Origin: Glaesserella sp041817755
Lineage (GTDB): Bacteria; Pseudomonadota; Gammaproteobacteria; Enterobacterales; Pasteurellaceae
Direction of reading: 5' to 3'
Assembly (NCBI RefSeq): GCF_041817755.1
Contig: NZ_JBGYBX010000015.1
Location: forward strand, 1-47,557
DNA: 47,557 nucleotides
The position numbers and the translations under genes were made by a program. This document shows, in pieces, positions 24,065 to 33,323 of this stretch; the first letter of the stretch is position 1, and each line of letters opens with the position of its first letter. The notes below the pieces were generated by a model. The model searched no databases and was not told the origin of the DNA. It saw only the letters and a program-made list of their open reading frames with translations.

Positions 24065-26668
24065 ATGTCTTTTCTAGCAGAATACCGTGCACTGGTTGAA
24101 GAACGTGCAAAACAAGGTATCGTTCCATTACCACTTAATGCAGAACAAACGGCACAACTTGTCGAACTGTTAAAATCCCCGGCAACGGATGATGCGGTCT
24201 TTTTACTTGAGTTATTTGAAAATCGAATTCCGGCCGGTGTAGATGAGGCGGCGTATGTAAAAGCGTCTTTCTTATCCGCATTGGTGAAAGGTGATGCCAC
24301 ATCCCCGCTAATTTCTGCACAACATGCCGTTAAATTATTGGGAACGATGCAAGGCGGTTATAATATTGATCCTCTTTTGAATGCATTAGATAACCCTGAA
24401 TTAGCCCCTCTCGCTGTTGAAGCACTCTCTTATACCTTACTAATGTTTGATAATTTCCACGATGTTACCGAAAAAGCGAAAAGCGGAAATCCGTTTGCAA
24501 AACAGATTTTGCAATCTTGGGCTAATGCAGATTGGTTCTTATCACGTCCTAAACTGGCTGAAAAAATTACTTTGACCGTATTTAAAGTGACCGGTGAAAC
24601 CAATACCGATGATTTATCGCCTGCGCAAGATGCGTGGTCTCGACCGGACATCCCTTTACACGCACTGGCCATGTTAAAAAATGAGCGTGATGGAATTGTA
24701 CCGGATCAACCCGGCGTCATTGGACCGATGAAACAAATTGAAACATTGAAAGAAAAAGGCTTCCCGCTAGTTTATGTCGGTGATGTTGTAGGAACCGGTT
24801 CTTCACGTAAATCCGCAACGAACTCTGTGCTTTGGCTGATGGGTGAAGATATTCCATATATTCCGAATAAGCGTGCAGGCGGTGTAGTTCTAGGCGGTAA
24901 AATTGCTCCGATTTTTTTTAATACTATGGAAGATGCCGGTTCATTACCGATTGAAGTGGATGTCAGTAAGCTGAATATGGGAGATGTGATTGATTTATAC
25001 CCGTATGCCGGAAAAATCTGTAAGCATGACAGTGATGAAATATTAGCTGAATTTAGTTTAAAAACCGACGTTTTACTTGATGAAGTCCGTGCGGGCGGTC
25101 GAATTCCGCTAATTATCGGTCGTGGTCTGACCCACAAAGCACGTGTCGAATTAGGCTTACCTGAAAGTGAGGTATTTGTTAAACCACAAAGTACGGTATC
25201 GGATACGAAAGGTTATACATTGGCGCAGAAAATGGTGGGTAGAGCGTGCGGAGTTGAGGGAATCCGTGCGGGCCAATATTGTGAACCTCGAATGACCAGC
25301 GTTGGTTCTCAAGATACAACCGGTCCAATGACGCGCGATGAATTGAAAGATTTAGCCTGTTTGGGTTTTTCGGCAGATCTTGTGATGCAATCATTCTGCC
25401 ACACGGCAGCATATCCGAAACCGGTTGATGTGATAACACACCATACGTTACCTGATTTTATTATGAATCGTGGCGGTGTTTCGCTTCGTCCGGGGGATGG
25501 CGTTATTCACTCATGGTTAAACCGTATGCTGTTACCGGACACGGTAGGTACCGGCGGTGATTCCCACACACGCTTCCCGATTGGTATTTCTTTCCCTGCC
25601 GGCTCTGGTTTGGTGGCGTTTGCCGCCGCAACGGGTGTTATGCCGTTGGATATGCCGGAATCCGTATTGGTTCGCTTTAAAGGTGAATTACAACCGGGTA
25701 TTACGTTACGTGATCTTGTTCACGCCATTCCTTATTATGCGATTCAACAAGGGCTGTTAACCGTGGAAAAGGCTGGTAAGAAAAATATTTTTTCCGGTAA
25801 GATTTTAGAAATTGAAGGGTTAGAGCACCTTAAAGTCGAGCAAGCGTTTGAACTTTCCGATGCCTCTGCTGAGCGTTCTGCTGCGGCATGTACTATCAAA
25901 TTGGATAAAGAACCTATTATTGAGTACTTAAAGTCTAATATCGTTTTGCTGAAATGGATGATTACGGAAGGTTACGGTGATGTACGAACTTTAGAACGCC
26001 GTATCAAAGGAATGGAAGCTTGGCTTGAAAATCCGCAGTTATTAGAAGCAGATCCGGATGCGGAATATGCAGCAGTTATCGATATTGATCTAAATGAAAT
26101 TAAAGAACCGATTGTATGCGCACCAAATGATCCGGATGATGCGAGAAAACTATCGGAGGTTCAAGGAGCCAAAGTGGATGAGGTGTTCATTGGATCCTGT
26201 ATGACCAATATCGGTCACTTCCGTGCTGCCGGTAAATTGCTCAATCAAAGTCAAGGTATGATACCAACCCGCTTATGGGTTGTACCACCGACCAGAATGG
26301 ATGCTGCATTATTGACGGAAGAAGGATATTACAGTATTTATGGTAAAAGCGGTGCTCGGGTTGAAATTCCGGGCTGTTCACTCTGTATGGGTAACCAAGC
26401 CCGCGTAGCTGACGGCGCTACCGTCATTTCAACTTCAACACGTAATTTCCCTAACCGTATGGGTAAAGATGCGTTTGTATATTTGGCTTCTGCGGAACTT
26501 TCGGCTGTTTGTGCTCTATTAGGTCGAATTCCGAGCCCGGAAGAATATCAGACTTATGTACAAAGTTTGGAAAACGACAAGGATGATACCTACCGCTATA
26601 TGAACTTTAATGAAATTAACAGCTATATGGAGAAAGCCGACAATTTGATATTTAAAACTATGGTTTAA
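24065..26668 (+). CDS. acnB: Aconitate hydratase B
   Basis: An 867-residue protein (E. coli AcnB 865) starting MSFLAEYRALVEERAKQG; in-frame codons further up encode a hydrophobic run that is not part of the family, so the second Met with GGAG upstream is the start. The [4Fe-4S] ligands fall at C712 (GSCMTN), C771 and C774 (CSLCMGN). The N-terminal HEAT-like domain and swivel domain precede the catalytic part, the AcnB order. It interconverts citrate and isocitrate. gltA follows 96 bases later with no terminator between, so the two may share transcripts. H. influenzae lacks this enzyme. Confidence 0.97.
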   Translation: MSFLAEYRALVEERAKQGIVPLPLNAEQTAQLVELLKSPATDDAVFLLELFENRIPAGVDEAAYVKASFLSALVKGDATSPLISAQHAVKLLGTMQGGYNIDPLLNALDNPELAPLAVEALSYTLLMFDNFHDVTEKAKSGNPFAKQILQSWANADWFLSRPKLAEKITLTVFKVTGETNTDDLSPAQDAWSRPDIPLHALAMLKNERDGIVPDQPGVIGPMKQIETLKEKGFPLVYVGDVVGTGSSRKSATNSVLWLMGEDIPYIPNKRAGGVVLGGKIAPIFFNTMEDAGSLPIEVDVSKLNMGDVIDLYPYAGKICKHDSDEILAEFSLKTDVLLDEVRAGGRIPLIIGRGLTHKARVELGLPESEVFVKPQSTVSDTKGYTLAQKMVGRACGVEGIRAGQYCEPRMTSVGSQDTTGPMTRDELKDLACLGFSADLVMQSFCHTAAYPKPVDVITHHTLPDFIMNRGGVSLRPGDGVIHSWLNRMLLPDTVGTGGDSHTRFPIGISFPAGSGLVAFAAATGVMPLDMPESVLVRFKGELQPGITLRDLVHAIPYYAIQQGLLTVEKAGKKNIFSGKILEIEGLEHLKVEQAFELSDASAERSAAACTIKLDKEPIIEYLKSNIVLLKWMITEGYGDVRTLERRIKGMEAWLENPQLLEADPDAEYAAVIDIDLNEIKEPIVCAPNDPDDARKLSEVQGAKVDEVFIGSCMTNIGHFRAAGKLLNQSQGMIPTRLWVVPPTRMDAALLTEEGYYSIYGKSGARVEIPGCSLCMGNQARVADGATVISTSTRNFPNRMGKDAFVYLASAELSAVCALLGRIPSPEEYQTYVQSLENDKDDTYRYMNFNEINSYMEKADNLIFKTMV

Positions 26669-26764
26669 TCATACCGACATACCTAAATCGCCCCGATAGG
26701 GATACATAAAAATTGCCTTAGGTTGTTTGAACTACCTAGGGAAAATACAGAAGGAAAAATTTAT

Positions 26765-28045
26765 ATGCCAAAACTACATCCAACATTAACAGCAGAACTA
26801 CATTTAAGCGATGGTCGTAAGCTTCCATTACCGGTATACCAAAGTAACTTAGGTTATGATGCAATCGGTGTGGAAGCATTGCAAAAAGAAAAATTATTTA
26901 CTTACGATCAAGGCTTAACTTCGACGGCGTTATGTGAATCAAGTATTACGTATATTGATGGCGATAAAGGTATTTTACTACATAGAGGCTATCCGATTGA
27001 TGAATTAGCCTTGAAAAAAACGTACTTAGATACAGCATATTTACTTCTTGAAGGGGAGCTACCGACGCCGGAGCAACGTGCCGAATTTAAAAAAGAAATT
27101 ACTGCGCACTATATGGTAAACGAGCAATTTACTCGTTTATTTCAAGGCTTCCGTCGGGATTCTCATCCAATGGCAATCATGGCGGCGGCAAGTAGTGCAT
27201 TAGCGGCATTCTACAATGATTTGGACAGTGATGATAAAGCACATCGCGATAAAACGGCAATCCGTTTATTGGCTAAAATGCCGACACTGGCAGCAATGTG
27301 TTATAAATACAATGTCGGTCGCCCGTTTATGTATCCGCAAAATAATCTTACTTATGCGGGTAATTTCTTATATATGATGTTTGCAACTCCTTGTGAGCCT
27401 TATGTGGTTAATCCGGTATTTGAACGGGCGATGGATAGAATTTTCACGCTCCATGCGGATCATGAACAAAATGCCTCCACCTCTGCGGTACGTGGTGTAG
27501 CATCTTCCGGTCCGAATCCATTTGCTTGCATTGCTGCTGGAATTGCATCCCTGTGGGGACCGGCACACGGTGGTGCAAATGAAGCTTGCATTAAAATGTT
27601 ACAGGAAATCGGTACGGTTGAACGTATTCCCGAATTTATTGCACGAGCGAAAGATAAAAATGACCCATTCCGTTTGATGGGCTTTGGGCACCGCGTTTAT
27701 AAAAACTACGATCCGCGAGCAAAAGTCATGCGCGAAACTTGCCACGAAGTGCTAAAAGAATTAGGAGTAAATACGCCGTTATTGGAAGTGGCTATGGAGT
27801 TAGAACGCATTGCATTAAATGACTCGTATTTTGTTGAACGTAAGCTTTATCCGAATGTCGATTTTTATTCTGGTATTATTTTACAGGCAATCGGTATCCC
27901 GACTTCCATGTTTACGGTTATTTTTGCATTGGCTCGTACGGTAGGTTGGATAGCAAACTGGAAAGAAATGTACGAAGAAAGTTTGAAAATCGTTCGACCA
28001 AGACAAATTTATACCGGTCAAACATTGAGACATATTGAAGACTAA
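26765..28045 (+). CDS. gltA: Citrate synthase, type II (hexameric)
   Basis: A 426-residue protein (E. coli 427). The start at MPKLHPTLTAELHL has AGAAGGA upstream. Catalytic residues are H233 (ADHEQNAS), H309 (GFGHRVY) and D366 (VDFYSGI), each four later than in E. coli. It condenses acetyl-CoA and oxaloacetate to citrate. The type II family is usually inhibited by NADH. It follows acnB closely, so the pair would supply isocitrate for 2-oxoglutarate and glutamate; isocitrate dehydrogenase is not in the window. Confidence 0.97.
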   Translation: MPKLHPTLTAELHLSDGRKLPLPVYQSNLGYDAIGVEALQKEKLFTYDQGLTSTALCESSITYIDGDKGILLHRGYPIDELALKKTYLDTAYLLLEGELPTPEQRAEFKKEITAHYMVNEQFTRLFQGFRRDSHPMAIMAAASSALAAFYNDLDSDDKAHRDKTAIRLLAKMPTLAAMCYKYNVGRPFMYPQNNLTYAGNFLYMMFATPCEPYVVNPVFERAMDRIFTLHADHEQNASTSAVRGVASSGPNPFACIAAGIASLWGPAHGGANEACIKMLQEIGTVERIPEFIARAKDKNDPFRLMGFGHRVYKNYDPRAKVMRETCHEVLKELGVNTPLLEVAMELERIALNDSYFVERKLYPNVDFYSGIILQAIGIPTSMFTVIFALARTVGWIANWKEMYEESLKIVRPRQIYTGQTLRHIED

Positions 28046-28088
28046 CTGTCTTAATACAGTAAATGAACACGCCGTTATGGTGATTAAG

Positions 28089-28117
28089 AAGGAATAGTAT
28101 TCGCTATTCCTTTTTTT
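28089..28117 (+). terminator. Intrinsic terminator after gltA
   Basis: AAGGAATAG 28089-28097 pairs with CTATTCCTT 28104-28112 and runs on in T residues to 28117. Confidence 0.92.
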
Positions 28118-28132
28118 GCTCTGTGAATCAGC

Positions 28133-28900
28133 CTAAGCCGGATTATCAATATCAATAAATTCAACGTCTAACCCATATTCTGCCGCAAGCCATTCACCTA
28201 ATGCTTTAATGCCGTCCCGCTCGCTAGCGTGATGTCCGCAAGCAAAATAATAGATCCCTTGTTCACGAGCCGAATGGGTGGTTTGTTCCGAGATTTCACC
28301 GCTGATAAAAGCATCGCATCCCCGTTCAAATGCCATATCGATAAAACCTTGCCCACCGCCGGAACAGATACCTACCTTTTTGATGTCTTTTTGAGGGAAA
28401 TCACCAACAAACTCATCACATAAAATAACGTGGCGTTGTAACGATTTTTCAAGGCGTTGCTTCAGTTCATCTGCCGAAATAGGTTGGTCGAATTCTGCGA
28501 CGGCAGGGACGGAATTCGGCTTATCTTCTAATCCTTGGAAACGGACGGCGCCAATATGTTTGGCGAGTTGTGCGTTATTGCCTAATTCAGGGTGAATATC
28601 AAGCGGCAAATGATAGGCGTATAAATTAATGTCATTAGTCAGTAATTGCTTGATACGCTTGCCTTTCATACCACGAATACAAGGGTCTTCACTTTTCCAA
28701 AAGTAACCGTGGTGTACTAAAACGGCATCGGCATTTTTCGCAATCGCTTGTTCAATCAACGGTAATGTGGCCGTGACACCGGTGATAATTTTACGGATTG
28801 TTCGACATCCTTCCACCTGTAAGCCGTTAGGGGCATAATCGGTAATGGCATCGGCATTTAATTTTTCATTTAAAATACGTTCGAGCGCTAAGTTGTTCAT
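28133..28900 (-). CDS. NIF3-family dinuclear metal-binding protein (YbgI-like)
   Basis: A 255-residue protein. The start is the Met of MNNLALERIL, which has AAAGGA upstream; 16 further upstream codons do not match the family. The metal-binding motifs VHHGYFWK and CGHHASERDG near the C-terminus are present, together with the DYAPNGLQVEGC opening. The family (GTP cyclohydrolase I type 2/NIF3) forms toroidal hexamers with paired metals; the true substrate is not established. It lies between a terminator and macB on the minus strand. Confidence 0.93.
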   Translation of the reverse strand: MNNLALERILNEKLNADAITDYAPNGLQVEGCRTIRKIITGVTATLPLIEQAIAKNADAVLVHHGYFWKSEDPCIRGMKGKRIKQLLTNDINLYAYHLPLDIHPELGNNAQLAKHIGAVRFQGLEDKPNSVPAVAEFDQPISADELKQRLEKSLQRHVILCDEFVGDFPQKDIKKVGICSGGGQGFIDMAFERGCDAFISGEISEQTTHSAREQGIYYFACGHHASERDGIKALGEWLAAEYGLDVEFIDIDNPA

Positions 28901-28916
28901 ACATTTTCCTTTCGAT

Positions 28917-28974
28917 ACAAGCGGTCGGTTAAGCAATGAAATTTGCAAATTTTAGGGTTGATCGAACCGCTTGT
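28917..28974. repeat. Palindromic pair of uptake signals (58 bp)
   Basis: ACAAGCGGT 28917-28925 and ACCGCTTGT 28966-28974, 40-base spacer, TTTGCAAA at the exact centre. It sits between macB and the NIF3 gene. Confidence 0.9.
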
Positions 28975-28984
28975 GAATGATTTC

Positions 28985-30904
28985 TTATTCCTGAGCCAGG
29001 GCGGTAATCGGATTTAAGCGTGAGGCGTTTCGGGCCGGGATAAAACCGAATACTACACCAATCAGGGTAGAGCATAATACCGCAATCACGACCGATAAAG
29101 TAGAAAATACCATTTTAAAATCCGTTCCCCAATAATTAAAACTTAAAATAATCGCTGTAGCAAACAGGATGCCGATAATGCCGCCAAGTAAGCAAATTAA
29201 CACGGCTTCAATTAAAAACTGTTGCAAAATATTATATTGTTTTGCGCCGATAGCCATTCGAACACCGATTTCTTTGGTACGTTCCGTGACTGAAACCAGC
29301 ATAATATTCATCACACCGATACCGCCGACAATCAATGAAATTAACGCGATAGACGAGATGAGTAGCGTCATCGTGTTTGTGGTACTTTCAATGGTTTGTT
29401 TAATCGTATCGGTATTCATGACAAAAAAATCTTTTTTACCATGGCGCGCCGTGAGCAGTTCCGTTAAGCTTTTTTCGGCTGTTTGGCTTTCTATGTCATT
29501 TTTTATTTTCACGGTAATCGAATCGATTTTTTTCTCTCCGGAAATCCGCTGCATAAGGGTAGTATAGGGTGTCCATAAATTCAGATTTGATTGCATGGTG
29601 TTTTGTTGTTCGGCAATACCGATAATTTCTAACGGCTTTTTATCCACCAAAATAACTTCACCGATCGGGTTATCCGACCCCAATTCTTGTTTTGTTTTCG
29701 GATCAATCACCACGACTTGGGCGGCATGTTGTACTTCTTTTGCGGTAAATAAGCGTCCGGAAAGCAATTTAACGCCTCGTACGTCAAAGTACTGTTCACC
29801 GACACCGCTAATCTGCCCGGTGACGGCAGTATTGCCGAAAATAATCGTCCCGCTGTGAGAGCTGTTAGGCGTTGCACTTTCGACATAATTTTGTTGGGAA
29901 AGCGTGTTAACATCGGCAATGGTCAAATTCTTCGTTAAATTGGCTCGGCGGTCTCCAAAACCGGTACCGTTATAAATACTCATGGTATTTGTGCCTAAAT
30001 TATTGATTCTGGAAAGAATTTGTTCCTGAGAACCTTTTCCTAACGCCACAACGGAAATAACGGAGGCAATGCCGATGATAATCCCCAGCATAGTTAACAA
30101 CGCACGTAGCTTATGCGCCATGATGGCGCTGGTTGCCATTTTAAAAGACTCATAAAGTTGATCCCAAAGCCGTGGCTTTTTGCTTTCCTGTTGTGGCGCT
30201 CCCTTTTTTTCCGGCAATGGTTGCTGCCGTTCATCACGAATAATCGCCCCGTCTTTGATTTCAATAATACGCTGTGCATGGGCAGCAATTTTTGGATCAT
30301 GCGTAACCAAAATCAGTGTATGACCTTCCCGGTGCAACGCTTGTAAAATCGATAATACCGTTTCACCACTGTGAGAATCCAAGGCGCCGGTCGGCTCATC
30401 CGCTAAAATAATTTCCCCGCCGTTCATCAATGCCCGTGCAATACTGACGCGTTGCTGTTGTCCGCCGGACAGTTGATTCGGTTTATGCTGCGTTTTATCT
30501 CCCAAGCCTAATTTTTCAAGTAATGTTTGGGCTCTTGCCAAGCGGCTGGTACTTTCGATACCCGCATAAATAGCCGGTAAAGCCACATTTTCAACGGCGG
30601 TGAGAGTCGGAAGCAGGTTATAGCGCTGGAAAATAAAGCCGAATTTACGTTGACGAAGATCCGAGAGTTGATCGGCTGACAAGCTTTGTGTTTCTTTCCC
30701 ATCAATTTTATACGAGCCTGAGCTGGCGGTATCCAAGCAACCGAGAATGTTCATTAATGTCGATTTCCCCGAACCGGAGGCTCCCATAATGGCAACGAAA
30801 TCACCTTGTTCAATCGTCAAATTGATTTGTTTTAGGATGTGTGCGGGAGAGTCGGGATTTCCGACATATTTATTCAGATTTGAAATTTCAATCAAGTTCA
30901 TCAT
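28985..30904 (-). CDS. macB: MacB-type ABC transporter (ATPase and permease fused)
   Basis: About 639 residues. The start is not certain: MMNLIEIS (30904 or 30901) fits the family best, an upstream Met at 30931 is possible, and none has a strong ribosome site. The N-terminal nucleotide-binding domain has Walker A GASGSGKST (residues 41-49), signature LSGGQQQRVSIARAL and Walker B IILADEPTGALD. A membrane segment near residue 270, a large periplasmic domain and three C-terminal membrane segments complete the MacB layout. MacB works as a mechanotransmission pump with MacA and TolC, exporting macrolides, toxins or haem-like compounds. No MacA gene is beside it. Confidence 0.93.
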   Translation of the reverse strand: MMNLIEISNLNKYVGNPDSPAHILKQINLTIEQGDFVAIMGASGSGKSTLMNILGCLDTASSGSYKIDGKETQSLSADQLSDLRQRKFGFIFQRYNLLPTLTAVENVALPAIYAGIESTSRLARAQTLLEKLGLGDKTQHKPNQLSGGQQQRVSIARALMNGGEIILADEPTGALDSHSGETVLSILQALHREGHTLILVTHDPKIAAHAQRIIEIKDGAIIRDERQQPLPEKKGAPQQESKKPRLWDQLYESFKMATSAIMAHKLRALLTMLGIIIGIASVISVVALGKGSQEQILSRINNLGTNTMSIYNGTGFGDRRANLTKNLTIADVNTLSQQNYVESATPNSSHSGTIIFGNTAVTGQISGVGEQYFDVRGVKLLSGRLFTAKEVQHAAQVVVIDPKTKQELGSDNPIGEVILVDKKPLEIIGIAEQQNTMQSNLNLWTPYTTLMQRISGEKKIDSITVKIKNDIESQTAEKSLTELLTARHGKKDFFVMNTDTIKQTIESTTNTMTLLISSIALISLIVGGIGVMNIMLVSVTERTKEIGVRMAIGAKQYNILQQFLIEAVLICLLGGIIGILFATAIILSFNYWGTDFKMVFSTLSVVIAVLCSTLIGVVFGFIPARNASRLNPITALAQE

Positions 30905-30995
30905 ATTTCGACAAGCAGTAAGAGGTACCATAAATGACTTATGGCGGAATTTATCGGAATAGACAGCAAATAATGCAAAAAGGTGCCTAAAATTT

Positions 30996-31039
30996 AAAAA
31001 CGGTCACTTGCAAAACAATGACACAAAATGACCGCTTGT
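30996..31039 (-). terminator. Terminator of cpxRA built from an uptake signal
   Basis: On the minus strand the core at 31039-31031 continues into CGGTCA, which pairs with TGACCG (plus 31001-31006 with 31029-31034), followed by five T residues (plus 30996-31000). The uptake-signal tail TTTTGCAA lies in the loop. Confidence 0.72.
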
Positions 31040-31048
31040 ATTAACCGT

Positions 31049-32437
31049 TTATTCAAGCCATAACGGTAATTGTATTTTTATACGTAATCCGCCGATAGGA
31101 CTTTTTTCAGCGGCAACGGTGCCTTGGTGCTGCTGAATGGCATTTGCTACAATCGCCAGTCCCAGACCGGTTCCTCCCGTTTGACGGGCTCTGTCTTCTC
31201 CGACACGATAGAACGGTTTAAAAATTTCATCATATTGATTTGACGGAATTCCTTCGCCGTCATCATCAATCAAAATAAATAATGTTGATTTTTCAATATA
31301 AATCATGATTCTAACGTTTTGTTTTGCGTATTTCTTCGCATTACGTAATACGTTTTCAACCGCACTGGATAGCAACGTAACATTACCGTTAATAAAGTAT
31401 CCTTCCGGCGGCGTAACCTTTTGACTGATAAACAATTTTATCCCGCTTTCCTCAAACTCGAATTTCGCATCGCTAAGGACTTCTTCCCAAATACGGTTAA
31501 TGGAAAAGACTTCGCGTTTTAAATGGTGATTCGCTTGTTTGCGGGAGAGTGCCAATAAATCGTGAATCATGGTATCCAGTTTCTCAATTTCACCTTCGAT
31601 ACGCGTTACTTCGGCGGATTCACCATAACGTCGTCTTAGAAGAGATAAAGCAAGTTGCATACGCGTTAGCGGCGTTTTAAGCTCATGAGACACATCGGAT
31701 AATAAACGTTGTTGATAACTGGTTAAGCGCTGTAATGCCGTAATCATTTGATTGAAGCTTTTTCCTACTTGACGTAATTCATTGATTCCTTCGGTTTCCA
31801 GTTTAGGGTTTACCGTCAAGTTTCCTGTCGCCACGGAATTTGCGGTTAAGCGCAATGCTTTTACCGGTTTGGCAATACGATAAGACAACCAAAGTAATAG
31901 CGGTGTACTGACTATCAGTAGAATAAACAGCATAATGCCGGGAGAATCAAACAAATAGTTAATGAACTCTTTTTGCGGGTTTACTTGTTTGATGAAATAT
32001 TGATAGTAACTACGGGTATTAGATTTCACCAAAAACGGGCCGTAAACTTCAATTGTTCCAAAGCGACGTTGTAACGGAGCGTAATGGTTACTCGCCCTAA
32101 AGGTAAAGGCTTGTAGCACGCTGCGCTTACTGTCGTCAATACCGACTAACCGATTAGTTGTCTTTTCCAACAATACCACGTCAAACCCGTTTGCCGTTGA
32201 AACCGTTAAATTTCGCCCGAACACTTCATCTAAATTATATTCTTGCTGGGTATAAAGGCTTTCATTTTGAAAAAAAGTACGATCAGAATCTTCAATCGGA
32301 TTAAATGCACGCGCATCAAAGTTAGGTAGTGTAAGAGCAACGGCCAAAATAATGGCAATCGTGGTAATAAATGACGCAAAGATTTGATACGCCAAATAGT
32401 TGTGCAGATTTTTTATTTTATCAAATAGAGCAAACAT
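31049..32437 (-). CDS. cpxA: Envelope-stress sensor histidine kinase CpxA
   Basis: A 462-residue membrane sensor. The first membrane segment is at about residues 16-38, a periplasmic sensor domain follows, and the second segment lies at about 168-188. Then come HAMP, the dimerisation domain with the phospho-acceptor H251 in SDVSHELKTP, and the ATPase domain with DDDGEGIP and GGTGLGLAI. CpxA detects misfolded envelope proteins and phosphorylates CpxR. It lies 68 bases downstream of cpxR, with a strong terminator between the two. Its ribosome site is weak. Confidence 0.94.
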   Translation of the reverse strand: MFALFDKIKNLHNYLAYQIFASFITTIAIILAVALTLPNFDARAFNPIEDSDRTFFQNESLYTQQEYNLDEVFGRNLTVSTANGFDVVLLEKTTNRLVGIDDSKRSVLQAFTFRASNHYAPLQRRFGTIEVYGPFLVKSNTRSYYQYFIKQVNPQKEFINYLFDSPGIMLFILLIVSTPLLLWLSYRIAKPVKALRLTANSVATGNLTVNPKLETEGINELRQVGKSFNQMITALQRLTSYQQRLLSDVSHELKTPLTRMQLALSLLRRRYGESAEVTRIEGEIEKLDTMIHDLLALSRKQANHHLKREVFSINRIWEEVLSDAKFEFEESGIKLFISQKVTPPEGYFINGNVTLLSSAVENVLRNAKKYAKQNVRIMIYIEKSTLFILIDDDGEGIPSNQYDEIFKPFYRVGEDRARQTGGTGLGLAIVANAIQQHQGTVAAEKSPIGGLRIKIQLPLWLE

Positions 32438-32456
32438 AGACTTCGGAAGACAAACG

Positions 32457-32491
32457 AAAAAAGTCCCTCATCATATACTCATGAGGGACTT
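32457..32491 (-). terminator. Intrinsic terminator inside the cpxR-cpxA operon
   Basis: AAGTCCCTCA (32461-32470) and TGAGGGACTT (32482-32491) form a perfect 10-bp stem. On the minus strand it ends in TTTTTT and lies between the cpxR stop and the cpxA start. Confidence 0.9.
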
Positions 32492-32505
32492 CTAAATTAA
32501 GCTGA

Positions 32506-33225
32506 TTATTTTTCCGTAACGAGTAAATATCCGCGACCGCGTAACGTTTTAAACCATGGTAAATCGTCATTACGTTCCGGTAATTTTTTACGTAAATTGG
32601 AAATATGCATATCTATTGCACGATCATACGGTGTTAACCGTTTACCTAAAATTTCAAGGCTTAGCAATTCACGTGACAGAATTTGTCCCGGATTACGCAT
32701 TAAAATTTGCAATAAAGCAAATTCCGTTCCGGTTAAATCTAAATCCTTGCCTTCAAAAATTGCTTGTTGACGACCCGGGTGGAGTTCAACACCGCCGAAC
32801 TGTAACAGTTTTCTGTCATCATCATAGTGTTCCGACATACCGTCAACACCGGTCACTTTCGTGACTGTCGTACGGCGTAAAATAGCTTTAATACGTGCAA
32901 CGAGCTCGCGATCATTGAACGGTTTCGGCAAATAGTCATCCGCACCAAGCTCCAGACCCAGTACGCGATCGATCTCGTCATCCCTTGCACTCAACATTAA
33001 TACAGGAGTCGTGTATTTCTGGCGAACTTGTTTAAGGGTTTCGATACCATTTAAAACGGGCATCATGACATCTAATAAAATTAATTCGTAGCTTTGTAAC
33101 TCAAGTTCATCCAATGCTTCTTGACCGTTATGCACAGTATGAACATCAAAACCTTCAAGAGAAAGCAATTCTGCAAGAAGTTCCGTTAAATCTACATCAT
33201 CATCAACAAGTAAGATTTTTGGCAT
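32506..33225 (-). CDS. cpxR: Envelope-stress response regulator CpxR (OmpR family)
   Basis: A 239-residue protein. The receiver domain has the acidic pocket D8-D10 (VDDD), phosphorylation site D52 in LLDVMMP, and a lysine in PKPFNDRE. The C-terminal winged-helix DNA-binding domain includes LTGTEFALLQILMRNPGQ and ends in KTLRGRGYLLV. When phosphorylated by CpxA it controls envelope protein-folding genes. The CpxR-CpxA pair, macB and, further off, degS all concern envelope stress. No clear CpxR box was found before it. Confidence 0.95.
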   Translation of the reverse strand: MPKILLVDDDVDLTELLAELLSLEGFDVHTVHNGQEALDELELQSYELILLDVMMPVLNGIETLKQVRQKYTTPVLMLSARDDEIDRVLGLELGADDYLPKPFNDRELVARIKAILRRTTVTKVTGVDGMSEHYDDDRKLLQFGGVELHPGRQQAIFEGKDLDLTGTEFALLQILMRNPGQILSRELLSLEILGKRLTPYDRAIDMHISNLRKKLPERNDDLPWFKTLRGRGYLLVTEK

Positions 33226-33323
33226 AGCACAATTCCTGTTTCATTATGTCTGTTTATGATTATTACTTATCGTGTTTCTTTACACAAAGAGTAAATGTCG
33301 TCACTTTACCTAATTTTGTCAAT

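Noticed and set aside
33279..33309. GTAAA repeats on the minus strand before cpxR as a CpxR box.
   Set aside because: The two same-strand copies are about 26 bases apart instead of the roughly 10-base period of CpxR boxes.
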